A stretch of 64,000 nucleotides of DNA, from positions 3,100,001 to 3,164,000 of the forward strand of contig NC_087381.1 in NCBI RefSeq assembly GCF_963675165.1, given 5' to 3'. Below are positions 12,225 to 23,599 of this stretch, one piece after another (position 1 is the stretch's first letter; the number at the start of each line of letters is the position of its first letter). The notes beneath the pieces are model-generated. The model saw nothing but the letters and a program-made list of their open reading frames with translations. It searched no databases and was not told where the DNA came from. Origin of the DNA: Halichondria panicea. Its lineage: Eukaryota; Porifera; Demospongiae; Suberitida; Halichondriidae. A program made the translations under genes and the position numbers.

Positions 12225-12325
12225 AAAAAAATAATGCGTGATTTTCACGTGGAAATTGTCATGCATAACAACTGACATTTGCCACAATAGTCAACGCATC
12301 TTGCGTGAAAATCCATCATTTTACA
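12225..12325. repeat. Foldback repeat B, copy 3
   Basis: Hairpin with ACAACTGACATTTGCCACAA and GATTTTCACGTGGAAATTGT. Together with flanks such as CCTCACTTCTAGACTAT it repeats at 12795-13150, so a unit of roughly 640 bp appears tandemly duplicated here. Confidence 0.7.
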
Positions 12326-12794
12326 GTGTATATATAGGAGCACCTGGAACATTCTAGGTATAATTTAGCTAATTAATTTGTTGCGAGTGGGACATTCATA
12401 AGCGTTAGTACCATCATTTGATATTCTACTGAGCAAGTGTTAAATGAAAGTGAATTACGAGCCTATCCTTTTACGCAATAGTCACGCATGACCAACAATG
12501 TGTATGACTACATCGATAGTCAGTGGTACGTGACTCTCATGGTAAGCGCACATAAATTATAGCTGTGGTGTTCCCGCTTATAGTCTAGATGATCATGCAT
12601 GAGACACTTCACTAGCTTGCTCAAGTTTTTCTAGAATCCATTTCTCCATAAATACACAATAGTTATGGTAACTGTGGCTTGCTAATTATTATGCAGACAG
12701 AATGCAGTGAAATATATATAGGGATTGGTGCAATACTTTCTGCATTCAAAGGTTAAGCAGTTGGGCGGAGTTGTCCAACCAACGCGAATGCGTA

Positions 12795-13150
12795 CTCTGT
12801 ATGATAAGCCTCACTTCTATACTATAACTATAAATGTAGAACAGAGCACATAGGAGAACTTATAGTACAAAATGATGCGTGATTATTGGGCAAATGTCAC
12901 ACAAACAACTGATATTTGCCACAATAGTCAACGCATTTTGCGTGACAATTCCACACATTATGTTACAAGCACGTTGGAACATTCTAGATAATTAGTTGCT
13001 TTATAATTTGTTGGAGTGGAACATTCATAAAGGTTAGTACCATCCCTTTCACATTCTCCTCGGCAAGTGTTGATGCAAGTGACAAATAATTATATAAAAC
13101 CCAACCCTTACGCAATATAGATCTATAGTCGTGTACGTGACTCAATACAG
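12795..13150. repeat. Foldback repeat B, copy 4 with flanks
   Basis: It repeats the order seen at 12170-12560: a CCTCACTTCTA segment, the hairpin with ACTGATATTTGCCACAATAG, then GGAACATTC, CATTCATAAAGGTTAGTACC and GGCAAGTGTT. Confidence 0.7.
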
Positions 13151-13744
13151 CTCTGGTATATCCCCGCTTAATAGTCTAGATGCATGCAATAGAGATTGTA
13201 CCTGACTCAAGTGTATCTATATAAAGTACTCCTGATAATTCTTTTTTCACTATACATACAGAATTAGAATTCTTACTTAAAAGACCATAATATATACATT
13301 ATAAGATGGTTGCTTCAGGAAGGGCAGCTAATTCGTGAGACTTACTCTGCTATCTTCTCGCTGTGCATGCCTTTGACTATACTTGTGTTGTAGTGTTGGC
13401 GGTCCCCCGGACATTCTATCTTACAGCTATAATTATATTATAGAATAATATCCATGGGCCTACATGCAGCTATAGTCGATTAAATAGTTCAGGCTGCTTA
13501 TAATTGTTGATCATAGGCTGTGTATACATACATACGCCTTGTTGGTTTATAGTTATTATGATAATAGGCACATTTTTGTGGTGAGAATTGCGCTGTCATA
13601 ATGGGTATATCCTACAATGAGAAGGCTTTGGAAACAAATGTCTGAAGCAGGCCAGATAATGATGGTAATATTCTGCATTGGTAATTTCTCGTAGTGAATT
13701 TGTATATAGCTAGAGGTTGGTACCTATATAATTCTATTCTTAGC

Positions 13745-13812
13745 GTACACCCTCGCCTATTCCTATATCCACCCTAACCTATATTCCTATCCACCCTCAC
13801 CTATACCTATAC
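13745..13812. repeat. Short tandem repeat (CCTATACCTAT-type)
   Basis: Irregular tandem units of CACCCTCACCTAT and CCTATAC. Purely compositional. Confidence 0.7.
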
Positions 13813-14059
13813 CTATACTCGCCAAATGACGTCTTAGGGGTTTAAACTCTTTATGTAATTGAGCAACCCCCCACCCCTGTGCAGTGTGTATGAGCACTGA
13901 AAAGTTAAAAGTGCCAAACCAAGGCGGGGACGATGATCTCTTTGACATCCATTTACTATTTATATGCATGTGGCCCTTCAGTAATGTTATACTTATAGTG
14001 GCATCAAGATAATTATATATATCTAGTTGTGCTCATGGTGGGCCGGTTTACACCGGAAA

Positions 14060-14125
14060 ATGTGGGAATTATAATAGGGAATTTGAAAAGTATAATAGGC
14101 AATTTGAAAAGTGCAATAGGCAATG
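14060..14125. repeat. Tandem repeat of about 24 bp, three copies
   Basis: The unit TATAATAGGGAATTTGAAAAG and variants repeat three times with drift (AATAGGCAATTTGAAAAG). Confidence 0.65.
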
Positions 14126-14623
14126 TCTTGAGCATACTATAGCTATACTATGACTGTATATAGGCCTTGCATGCATAGTCTATGCGGCCTATAATTATAT
14201 ACACATGTATGCGTAAGTAGTTATTGCATTAAGAGAATAAATGAAGACTGATCGACAGCAACAAATCTATATTCATGTTCCACGACAACAAGCAATCATA
14301 GAATGAATGGATGAGCCAATTGTCAACTAGATCAAGTGACAGCAGCTGTATGGCCATGGAAGTAGCCCTTTTTCTACCTTTAACACACTCTACACTTTTT
14401 TGAGAGCTCATTTTAGAAGAACCATGCAGCTGGTGGTGATAGTATATAATATTATTATAGTTATAGATTCTAGATCTACAAAACTCACTGCAGAGCTCGA
14501 GACAATCATCAATTCATGTCTCTCTTCTATTATACCTATATAATTATATGCACTGCACATGTGCAAGCAAAATAATTATTATAGGGGGGGGGGGATTCTA
14601 CCCTTACAAAAACTGTGCATGTC

Positions 14624-14630
14624 TATAAAA
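14624..14630 (+). promoter_or_regulatory. TATA box of the metallopeptidase gene
   Basis: TATAAAA lies 84 bases before the start codon. With initiation 25-30 bases downstream, the 5' leader would be about 55-60 bases. A strong TATA box fits a highly expressed or inducible secreted product (inference). Confidence 0.6.
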
Positions 14631-14713
14631 GCACGCTCTTCAGAGCTTTCTTCACTTTCTGAGATTTCAGACATCTTCAACAACAAAGGACAAGAAAAGC
14701 CCAACAGAAGGAA

Positions 14714-16564
14714 ATGAAGTTCCTGCTGCTTGTGATTTGCTGTATGATTTCCACATCACTAGCTGGTCTGATTGACAAAGAGGCTAAACTGGAAACAGTG
14801 CTCAAGTGAGATTATACTTTCAATAATATTCAACAGTTTCATTATACCATGCATAATTATACTGAATTTTGCATGAATGTCTCTTTGCTTTCATTAGTGA
14901 AATTGATGAGGTATTGCGAGACCTGAAAGCTGATGATGACAAGCCTCAGCCTGGACCACTCGGAGACATTCAAAAACTCGATTCGATGCTCAATGATCGG
15001 TATAATAAAATATATTATGCGGTTACCAACATGTGCATGTTACGTACACGGTACATATGTGCATATAAGGACTGATATTGTTATTTGTACAGTGAACTTC
15101 AGGCAGTTTCGAATGGAGCAGTGATCGAGGGAGATATTTCACCAACATCCTACAGACAAGACTCACAAGGGTAAATTGCTGTCCGTGGCAGATTTCATTG
15201 TATAATGAAAGCAACGCGGGCGGGTGCTGATGCCTCAGTGGATGTGTCAAAGCTACATGCCAAAAGTAAAGCTAAAATGAATGGCTACATGGACGAGTTT
15301 TGCTACGCACTTTTCTGAAAAGGCTGCATGCAATAACGTTCCAAGTAAATAAAACTAGGCTAACTTGAGGAACAAAGAATTATTTTTTGCAATCAAATCC
15401 AAAAAAACATGACTAGAAGCCTATAGAGAGCACTTCAATGATCTATACACCTACACACACACATACAGACGCACACACACAAACACACTACCGTATACCT
15501 CGCTTGTGCATGTGCACCGAGGTATAATTATTACTCCATGTCTATACAGGAGTCCTGCCGCCATGGAAGAGATGTTGCTTCACACTGATAACATTGACAA
15601 AGCAACTGCTGAAGTGGAAGCTGCTGGGGGCCGCATTCTACTCCAACTTGGTCACAACCTCTTGGTTGCAAAAGTCCCCTCTCATATGGCCAAGCAGAAT
15701 AGCTTCAGTCATGCTTCAGTCCATATTCCGAGCTCAGCATCAGTGCAAAGCTTGAGTCATGCTAATGCCTACTGGATGGCACGAGAGAATGAGCTGAAAC
15801 CACAACCAATGATTCAAAAGTGGACAGAAAGAACGGCTCCAATGGCCTTTAAACGAGAATATTCAGACGAAAGTTTTCAGGGAGATTCACCATACCGCCA
15901 AACCATGACTGGGAAGATTGCGTATGCTATTCTTGTTGCTTCCGGTCCTGGTAGCTTAGCAATAAGCGATAGTGAGTTACAGAAGATTAAAAGTGAATGC
16001 ATAACAGGGCTTAAATTCTGGTCAGAACAAGCTCAGAAAAACGGGGTTATTTTGTCGTTTGCGATGTATTGGGGGAAGGCAACAATCACTACTCCCAACC
16101 CATCCTATTGCTCTAATGCTCCATCTTGCCACGACAAGTTTGTTAATCCTACACTCCAAGCTTTAAAATTTTCGACTGGTCAAGTTGGAAAAGACCAAGT
16201 AGCACAATATGTGAAAAACGATGCTAAGGCTGATGGTGCTTTCCTTGCTTTCTTCTCTAAGTACAAGCAAATTCATTTTGCGTATGCTTACTTTGGTGGC
16301 GGACCTTTGTACATGCAGTACAGCAATGACGGTTGGGGTTCTGATCAGATTGACAGGGTTTTCGCTCATGAAGTTGGACATGTTTTTAACGCTCCTGACG
16401 AATACACAAATTGTAAGTGCTACACAAATTACGGCAAGGGAAGCTGCACTGCTAGAAACTCCAACTGCAATACCTGCACTTCTTCTCAAGGTGGCTGCAT
16501 TATGGACAGCAATGATCTGGGCAACCTTTGCCAGAGCAGCAAGAAGCACGTCGGTTGGTGCTAA
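14714..16564 (+). CDS. Secreted putative zinc metallopeptidase (HEXXH, metzincin/M64-like)
   Basis: Predicted extracellular protease of 428 residues from four exons joined in phase: 14714-14805, 14898-14999, 15093-15170 and 15550-16564. It begins with a signal peptide (MKFLLLVICCMISTSLAG). The N-terminal 200 residues look like a propeptide. The active-site motif FAHEVGHVFNAPDEY is at about residues 362-376: His364 and His368 would bind zinc, Glu365 would be the catalytic base, and Asp375 could supply a third ligand. The APDE stretch recalls the HExxH-x(n)-DE pattern of M64-type enzymes. A cysteine-rich tail (CKCYTNYGKGSC, CNTC) contains GGCIMD at about 406-410, which could be a metzincin-like Met-turn. 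I do not recognise a named animal orthologue. Substrate is unknown; digestion, matrix remodelling or defence are all possible. A decayed duplicate lies at 6829-7053. Confidence 0.85.
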
Positions 16565-17428
16565 GAGATTTAAAATACTTCTGGACTGATTTTTACGGAC
16601 TTGACCTATCCTAATAGTGTAGCTATAATTATACTCTAGCTTGTATAGTATTATAGAATTGTTATTAGTGTGATTGACATTATGACATTTTACCTATTGA
16701 TTTTGTAGCTATGATAAACATTTGCAATTTGAAATGAGGAGTCTGAACGTATATACACACAAGTAAAAGTAGTGCCCAGACTACCTTTTGTATAAACATG
16801 AACATTTGCAATGTGGGTCTAAACGTGATGAAAATTCCAAGACAGACCTACTAGTGCTAACCGAAGTTGATCAAGATGTACTAAAATGAAGTACATGTGT
16901 CCAGTTGTTAAAGACGAGCTTCTTATGACCACATCCACCGCTACAGAGTTGTGGACTGCATGGGTACCCACGTTATGATTGGATCCCTCTGATGGCTTGT
17001 ATTGATGAGCGTAATGGTGAGAATGCTATATCTGCATCATAGCCAGCGTTGTGTATTATTGTAGGTCAGATCCCATTTGGAGGAAAGCATGGAGGCTAGT
17101 TTCTTATAGAAAGTAGTGGCCTCAGCTTCCTAGCTAAACCTCCAGTAGCGGAGAGAACTAGTAGGGAAAATGTAGCATATTCAATTTCCCTTATCATGCT
17201 CTTTTTTGATTAGTTTAAGGATCCGTGTATCTGTTAGATAAGGCATGGGGTTAAAACTCTAAAGTCAAAATATGTACCCTCGACAAACACGGCCGTTATA
17301 TAGCAGCAATGTTCAAACACTCCCGCTTGTGCGTTAGCACTCGCTCTTCTCTGGACCTCTCATGTCACTGGCTGAAGTTCCGGTTTGATGCATACATTGT
17401 TGCATACATCAGTGAGCATAATTATATA
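16565..17428. other. Intergenic, no gene recognised
   Basis: AT-rich 3' flank of the metallopeptidase gene. The phrase ACATTTGCAAT occurs at 16719 and 16801 and again in the inverted repeat at 40001. No reading frame worth calling. Confidence 0.4.
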
Positions 17429-18158
17429 TTTAGATCCCACTTGTGTGTGTTTAGCAGGGAATTATGAGCCATAATCTCATAGTTTCCCAGGGAATTATAA
17501 GCTTGAGGGTATAAAGTACAAGTATAATTTTTTTGAATGCACAGAAATGATAATAAAGCTGTAGCTAGCTGCATGATAATTAGCTATGGCTGTTCAGTTT
17601 TTTCACTACCAGTTTCTATAGCGTTTGCTGGGTTGATGGTAGGGTTCACCAGTATCTTTTCTTGTCTCTACGAGGAACACTAAGAGCGAATGATTATAAC
17701 AGTTCTGGGTCCATTGTCACAAGCATGAAAGCATTTGTCAACTTCGTCCTCCTGACTTCTGTTTCTATCCTGCAGCCATGTTTCAAACAGGAGACTCCTG
17801 TGTCTTTTTGGAAACGATAATGCACTGTAGCATTGCTGCAAGCTGTTCCTTGCTAGCTAGCCGTACATATCAGAACAGTTTACTGAGAAGCTTGAGCTGG
17901 GGGTGGGGCTTGAGTGCAGAGAAAAGAGGAGGCTGGGCTCATTTGTTGCAGAGTGCTTCCTGCACAAGGTGGAGTCACTATAGTTGTCCATTCCAATGTT
18001 GAAGCAAGGCCAATGCAAAGGTTTTTTAGCAGAGAAGCAGAAATCCGGCATCTAGCTTGTCAAAACAGGACATTTTCAAAAATAAAGCTGTTGCTAAGGC
18101 TTGCTGCTTTTATAGATACACTTCTTGCCTGAGGCAGCCAATGAAAAGTGGGATCTAA
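17429..18158. mobile_element. Possible 730-bp inverted-repeat element
   Basis: TTTAGATCCCACTT on the left is matched by AAGTGGGATCTAAA on the right. The inside has no recognised protein; overlapping frames on both strands at 17778-18132 look like chance. No clear target duplication, so the limits are tentative. Confidence 0.5.
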
Positions 18159-18184
18159 ATCAGTTAGCACATGTGCATTCGGGA

Positions 18185-18252
18185 TCTATGGTTATAGTGT
18201 CCCTCATCCCTCGGGCAAAGCCCTCGTGATATGGGACACTATAACACATAGA
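18185..18252. repeat. Hairpin with CCCTCGGGC loop
   Basis: The arms TCTATGGTTATAGTGTCCC and GGGACACTATAACACATAGA enclose a CCCTCGGGCAAAGCCCTCG centre. Similar GC-rich centres occur in other hairpins of the window (18890, 23345, 46040). Confidence 0.7.
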
Positions 18253-18889
18253 TACCTCATGCCCATGTACTATCTATAACTTATTTACTGATTCAGTCCG
18301 TATCCTAGGTGATGTCCAGTAATTATATTATATAATTACTTCCCCCAGGCACTATTCTTATAATCTACTTCCTCAGCAGATTTGAATTGATATGATGCAT
18401 CTTGACAAAATTTGGTACATTGCACGCAATAAAATTCAAAAATGTTGTGTAAGCTTGACAGTATTGAACTGAACTAGCTGAAGCCTGTAGCTATAGTCAA
18501 ATTCTTGCTTTGTGCTTTCTCAGTAGTCAAGGCTGTGGCTCAGAAGTAGAGGATTACAAGTAGACTGTGGTGTTGTTGACAATAACAGACTAGTTCAGAG
18601 CTACAGTACAGGTAGCTAGCTAGCTACATGTACGTACAAACCTCGCAGCTGCATTTAGTGGTGGGCGGGTCTGGTCAAAGTTTATGCATGGCTTCCAGCT
18701 AGCTGAACCTAGCTAGCTAGCTAGCTCATGTAGCTCCACAGTAGTACTGCTAGTTCTATGCCTGTAACTGTTCTAACTGCATAATTCTGAGGCTGTGAGA
18801 GCAAGTTTGACTGTCTCCACTGATGTTCAAATGACTGTTTTGCTGTTTTTGCAGTAAATAAATCAGTTGTTGACTGGTTGCCTAGTAAT

Positions 18890-18952
18890 TATGGTTTATA
18901 AACAACCTCAGCCTCGGGCTGCGCCCTCGGCATTGGTTGTTTATAAGCCATA
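18890..18952. repeat. Hairpin with CCTCGGGC loop
   Basis: The arms TATGGTTTATAAACAACC and GGTTGTTTATAAGCCATA flank CTCGGGCTGCGCCCTCGG. Confidence 0.7.
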
Positions 18953-18970
18953 ATAACTATAACATATATA

Positions 18971-19676
18971 CAGTGCCTTCAGCTTTGAGAGTAAATTTAA
19001 CCACAGAGTGAGTAGTTGTACTTAAATGTATCTCAAGATTGGAACATTTCTAAGAAATTGTGCTGATACCATTGTGTATAGGTGAATAAATAAGCTACAA
19101 CCTTATTTGAAAATATTTCCCCAAAAGTTGTTGTAGTGGGAAATCATTTTAGGTAAAAATGGGGGTGATCGTAAAATATATGTGTAACATGAACTAAAGT
19201 ATTTCTGGACAACTTTTTTGTATCAAAAGATAGAAAATTTATTAACAATTAATGTGCAACAACAATTAGACCCTTAGCCGACAAATTTGCTTGAGTTCTA
19301 TCGCTAAGCGAAAAGGCACCTAAAATATCCCATAATTGAGTATTAATCAGTACGTGTACTTATGTAAGCTATACGTAACCATGCATATGTTAGCTAAACT
19401 ATTCAGGAATGTTGTGCCAAAGTTCCATACCTTAGCCGAAAACAATTCATAGCTAAGCGATTGTCCACTATAGAAAAATGTTGGTGTTTTATAAACCACC
19501 ACATACCCACCACCTTTGGTTGCCATGGAAATATTTTTGAATATGTTTTAGATAATTTGTTCACCAACACAATGGTATCATCATATTTTCTAGAAATGTT
19601 CCAATCTCAAAATATTTACATTTATGTACTAACACGTACCAAATTGCGTTATTTACTCTATAGACTAAAGGCACTG
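18971..19676. mobile_element. Tc1/mariner-like non-autonomous element, copy 2
   Basis: 706 bp, flanked by TA. Ends are CAGTGCCTTCAGCTTTGAG and CTATAGACTAAAGGCACTG. The interior matches the copies at 11308 and 49629 (TTGGAACATTTCTAAGAAAT; GGTTGCCATGGAAA). Confidence 0.85.
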
Positions 19677-21058
19677 TATATGCTGTTAAATCATTGATCA
19701 GGATAGAACGTGCTCCACAGTGAATACATGTGCATTTGGTGGTGGGTTCAGGGGGTCCAGCCTACCACTGACAGTGGTTTATGGCTGGACCCCCCTGCAC
19801 CTACCATCGAAGGCACAGCACCAGCTAGTGCGTCTTAATTGGAATGCTTGCTTGTGCAGAGTAAATTCGTTCTCTTTGAGTGGCAGCAATGTGAGCCAAG
19901 ACGACGACCTCCTTTGCCAGTCTCACACAGATTTCTGCATGTCAACTAGAAGTTAATAGTTTAATTCAACTTCAGAGATTCTCTCTTTGTTCGAGCATCG
20001 CACATCCAGTTTCATTGGTCAGCAAATAATAGCTTGCCTATATACAGTGGTCATCTTGGGCTAGGATGTGACCCCGAAGGACCACTATTATATGTCTGCT
20101 GTAGTTCATCGTCTCACTCACCGTCATGTGACGACAGTCCACTTGTATTTTCCAATATTTACACTAATGTTAATTTGTGGTACATGTATATAGAACTATA
20201 TATGTATCTAGTTAATCTGTTAAAGACCATGGCTACATGATTCAGTTCATCATAATTGTTCATCATAATTATTTTGCGTTGGAAGTCATTAATTATTGTA
20301 TCATTAAACACATTTGGGGTAACGTAACCTCATATATATATAATTATACGGTATAACCCCCACCCCCCAATAAATGACACCTCCGAAAAGCGGACAAAAC
20401 CTCCTGCACCAACCTGTCCGTTATTCGAAGATTCCACTGTAGTACCCCCCCTCTAGTCTGCGAACAGCGAATAGACTTCTTATAAGTCTATCAGTCGACG
20501 AGAATACTTAAAATGCAAGTCGAGTATCAACCAAGAGCCAGCTTGTTTTTGCTGCGAACATGCATAGAGCTATATATATATTATAGATCTATATAGGTGC
20601 ACAATTATGATCTAAATATTTTTCGTCCTTGCAGCTAACCCTATAGGGGCAACAACGCACGGAGCGCATGGAGCCAGAGGGGCGGCATAAGGTAATTAAC
20701 AATCATAAAAGTCAAGGAAGCAATTAACCCAGCATAAGTTATAGTCATTCATTAACGTGTTTTATACTACAGCACAGAACAGGAAATAAAGAATTCTAGT
20801 CTACATGGCAGTCATCTAAAACCTAAAAACACATGCAAGAATTGTACAACTACTATTAAAGTATGAGCTAAAGACACTGTTGATCAGCCGTAGTCTAATA
20901 AAAATAATTGCACAAGCTAGTACTATATTAAAGTACGAGCTAAAGTATATATATATAACACTGTTATCAGCCGTAGTTTAATACAGTTACACCTCTCGCG
21001 CCTCCTGTACAGAGATTATTTATGCTTAATTTGCATTATACGTGTAACTATTATATAT
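19677..21058. other. Intergenic with small hairpins and a local duplication
   Basis: It contains a hairpin at 19749-19795 (GGGGGTCCAGCC / GGCTGGACCCCC). A worn piece with ATTCCACTGTA lies near 20430. At about 20860-20915 and 20925-20985 there is a direct duplication (AAAGTATGAGCTAAAG; CAGCCGTAGT). No gene recognised. Confidence 0.45.
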
Positions 21059-22065
21059 GCACTTACAACCGAACACACATTACTTTATAATAATTATGTA
21101 TAATTTTATGTATACTAACCGCTAGAATCACTCGCAAAACGTTAGCAGCAATCTCTTCTACACAACACACTTGCCATTATTTCAAAATTGCTTTAGCATT
21201 TTAACATGCAGTATAGTCTGTATGCATGCACTTACAACCAAAACACAAATTATATATACGTATACTCACCGCTAGAATCACTCCTAAAACATTAACAGCA
21301 ATCTCTCCTTTTCCCAGTTTCAGTAACATCTCTAAAAGGTTTATATAATTATTATGTCGCATTGTATTTCTCTCCAGGATTGAAAACACCTCATCATGCC
21401 TGCCTGAGTATCGTTTTTTGCATCGTTTCTCACGTTTGTTTTATCAGCAGGGTTTCATCTAGTAGGGGGGGGGGGGGCGGGGGGGAAGCTTCCCCCCCAA
21501 AATGCTCAGCTTCCCCCCCCAAAAGAGAGGGGAAAATAGGAGAAAGAAGAGGGAGAAAGAGGGGAAAAGGCCGGGAATGCACATTGCCAGGAGTCAATTG
21601 CTAATAGGCACCAACAACAAACAATATAGGGGGTGTGGTAACCAAAAGTTGGCGTGGCCTTCAATTTTTTGCACTGGCGCGTGCGGTTTTCCCCCCCAAA
21701 CTTAAAATCCTAGATGAAACCCTGATCAGCATTATTCAGTCCCATCATATCAAGAAGCAACTCCACATTGTCAAAATGGCCAGACAAGAGAGAAAAATGA
21801 GCTGCCGGAATTTCACAGTTTATTTGTATTTGTTCCACACTGTGTCTACTCATTAGCTCTTGAAGCGCTGCACCTGGTTCATAATCTGCATACGGAACGT
21901 TGTTATAATTATTTTAAGTCAGCAATTGCAAAGTGTAGCACAAAGTGTAGCAAAAAGCTAAATAACCTAATACAAAGTGTTAAGTAGAAATGTGTACGTC
22001 AAACTCACTTGATGCTTTGGGCTCTTTATTGGCTCTGGATCCTTCTGATGGTGCTGGTTGTTTTC
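21059..22065 (-). pseudogene. Death-domain protein gene remnant, split by a MITE
   Basis: On the minus strand a short exon (22065-22009, ending in a GTGAGT donor) joins in phase to an exon starting at 21885. That exon encodes CEIPAAHFSLLSGHFDNVEL, then LLDMMGLNNAD. Skipping the insertion 21448-21724 and one copy of its target site, the frame continues KTNVRNDAKNDTQAG and FQSWREIQ. After a frameshift near the AATAATTAT run come LLEMLLKLGKGEIAVNVLGV and a GTGAGT donor. That order of helices is the death-fold type I know from expanded sponge families. The final exon piece is duplicated in tandem (21265-21310 and 21121-21175; the second reads EEIAANVLRVILA). The frameshift and MITE suggest a dead gene, unless the MITE is spliced out. 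Other parts of the original protein were not identified. Confidence 0.7.
21448..21724. mobile_element. CAGGGTTTCATCTAG MITE inserted in a death-domain exon
   Basis: The ends CAGGGTTTCATCTAG and CTAGATGAAACCCTG are inverted repeats. ATCAG is duplicated at 21443-21447 and 21725-21729. Poly-G and poly-C tracts sit next to the ends, as in its relative at 28002-28147. Removing it restores the reading frame across the site. Confidence 0.85.
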
Positions 22066-22489
22066 CTGATACGGAGCAAATAAAAAGTACATCAAGCGGA
22101 CGGATATGCAGTTTCAGTCAGTTATTATACTTAGGATGTTAGGTACTGTCTGGAGTTTATTAAAAGGAGTAGTGTCCAACTCCCACGCACATTCCATTCT
22201 ATGTCTATAGGACTGAATTCGTCACTAACACAATCATGTAGTTGTGTAACTGTTAACCATGAATTGTGGGTTGGAGGTACAAACCACAGCATGACCATGC
22301 ATGCGTGTGTGTGTGTGTGCTGCATGATATCTTCTTTACTAATTAACCACCACACCTATACGCACTCCCCTAAAAACCGTAACGTGGTTTCTACTACAAC
22401 TGCCATTGTTGGATACCTAATAAACTCCTGGATTAATTTTTTATGAACCATGCACTATATCCAAGCCACCCCACCTCCAGAAATAGGGT

Positions 22490-22831
22490 TGGCTAATCCG
22501 AATTAGAACCCCGATTTGAATCACATGTCAAACACTGCTGTAGAAGTTCGAAAGAGTCGAACCTCGTGGAACACATGTGAAACTACATGCACAGTGGTGA
22601 ACTTTGAAGAACTCGAATAATTATAAGTCGAACCACATCAAACACATGCATGTAAAACTACGCTAGTATATAGTTCGAAAAAGTTCATGTTAAGCAAACA
22701 TGCAGTTTTGTGAGAATGCTGCACATGTTCGATGTGGTTCGACTTTTTGAACTACGGCTCAACTTAGTTAACCAGTTTTGTAAGAGTGTGTTCAATGAGA
22801 TTATGCAAGAACACGAATTCTAATCCGGATA
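22490..22831. repeat. Foldback repeat with TTCGA-rich arms
   Basis: The arms GTCGAACCACATCAAACACA and a GCACATGTTCGATGTGGTTCGAC-like segment are inverted. The outer ends (CTAATCCGAATTAGAA and TTCTAATCCGGAT) also pair. Non-coding. Confidence 0.6.
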
Positions 22832-22879
22832 AGGCCTCGTTGTAAATACAAAATAGACATAATTATTTCCATGACATAC

Positions 22880-22931
22880 CCATTGGCAAGCTAGAGGCGG
22901 TAGAGAATTCTTCTTTGAATGCATCATGGTC
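22880..22931 (-). other. Possible isolated exon
   Basis: On the minus strand a TTTACAG acceptor, an open 52-base segment (DHDAFKEEFSTASSLPMG) and a GTATGT donor stand in good order. It lies upstream of the death-domain remnant and may have belonged to it. Too short to assign. Confidence 0.3.
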
Positions 22932-23344
22932 CTGTAAAGAGTATAGTATAGTTTCACAGTCAATGCTCACAGCAAAACAGTCAATGCTCATTGCTTGTAC
23001 TATAACTATAGCATGTATACAAAAGCTTGCAAAACGTTGCAGGAATACAATATAAATTATCATCATAATAGTCTCATGAATCAGCCGCCCTTCCAGGATA
23101 GTGCCAGTGGTAGCCTCTATATAAGAGCTCCTTTCTTCGTTCCTCTGCATGGTATGGCATTATTAAGTCAATTAGTGCACTTTGACCTCGGCTAACCTTC
23201 TGTATTTAACGCCACTAGACATGCCGCCTGTGCCAAATATTCCGTTCGTTAATGGCTAGGATTGGTTACAGGTTTATGAGCAGTTCTGCTGCTAAACATC
23301 AACTTCACCTCATTTTTGTGGCCATTAAGGACACAGCACACTAC

Positions 23345-23455
23345 GTTATAGTTGTGACACATGCACGAGTGCGGCCCTCGGGCCTACGTCACTACTGAGC
23401 CAATATATCCCATGTGCGCACGAGTGCTGGGTGTATAACAACTGATTTGTTGCAT
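23345..23455. repeat. GC-loop repeat, partner of 46040-46190
   Basis: It shares GTTGTGACACATGCACGAGTG-like text, GGCCCTCGGGCCTA and CACTACTGAGCCAATATAT with 46040-46190, so both are copies of one hairpin element. Confidence 0.6.
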
Positions 23456-23468
23456 CCTGTATAATAGT

Positions 23469-23599
23469 TAGACACTGTTTAGGAAGTTTCTACATAATTT
23501 AGAAGCCCAAAGGGCTGGTTGTAGTATCCCGAACGCAGTGAGGGTTCTACTAGCCCTGAGGACTTCTAAATTATGTGGAAACTTCCTAAACAGTGTCTA
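23469..23599. repeat. 131-bp hairpin with 37-bp arms
   Basis: The left arm starts TAGACACTGTTTAGGAAGTT and the right arm ends AACTTCCTAAACAGTGTCTA. The pairing is almost complete over 37 bases. It ends in TAGAC like other TAG-ended elements, but I found no clear target duplication. Confidence 0.75.

Noticed and set aside
8905-13150. CRISPR-like spaced repeats
   Set aside because: Spacing is irregular, the repeats are long foldbacks, and the host is an animal.
16163-16589. Overlapping frames on both strands inside the metallopeptidase exon
   Set aside because: Shadows of the real frame, which alone carries the HEXXH site and the spliced signal peptide.
19461-19697. 78-residue frame
   Set aside because: It lies in a Tc1-like element and ends in its terminal repeat.
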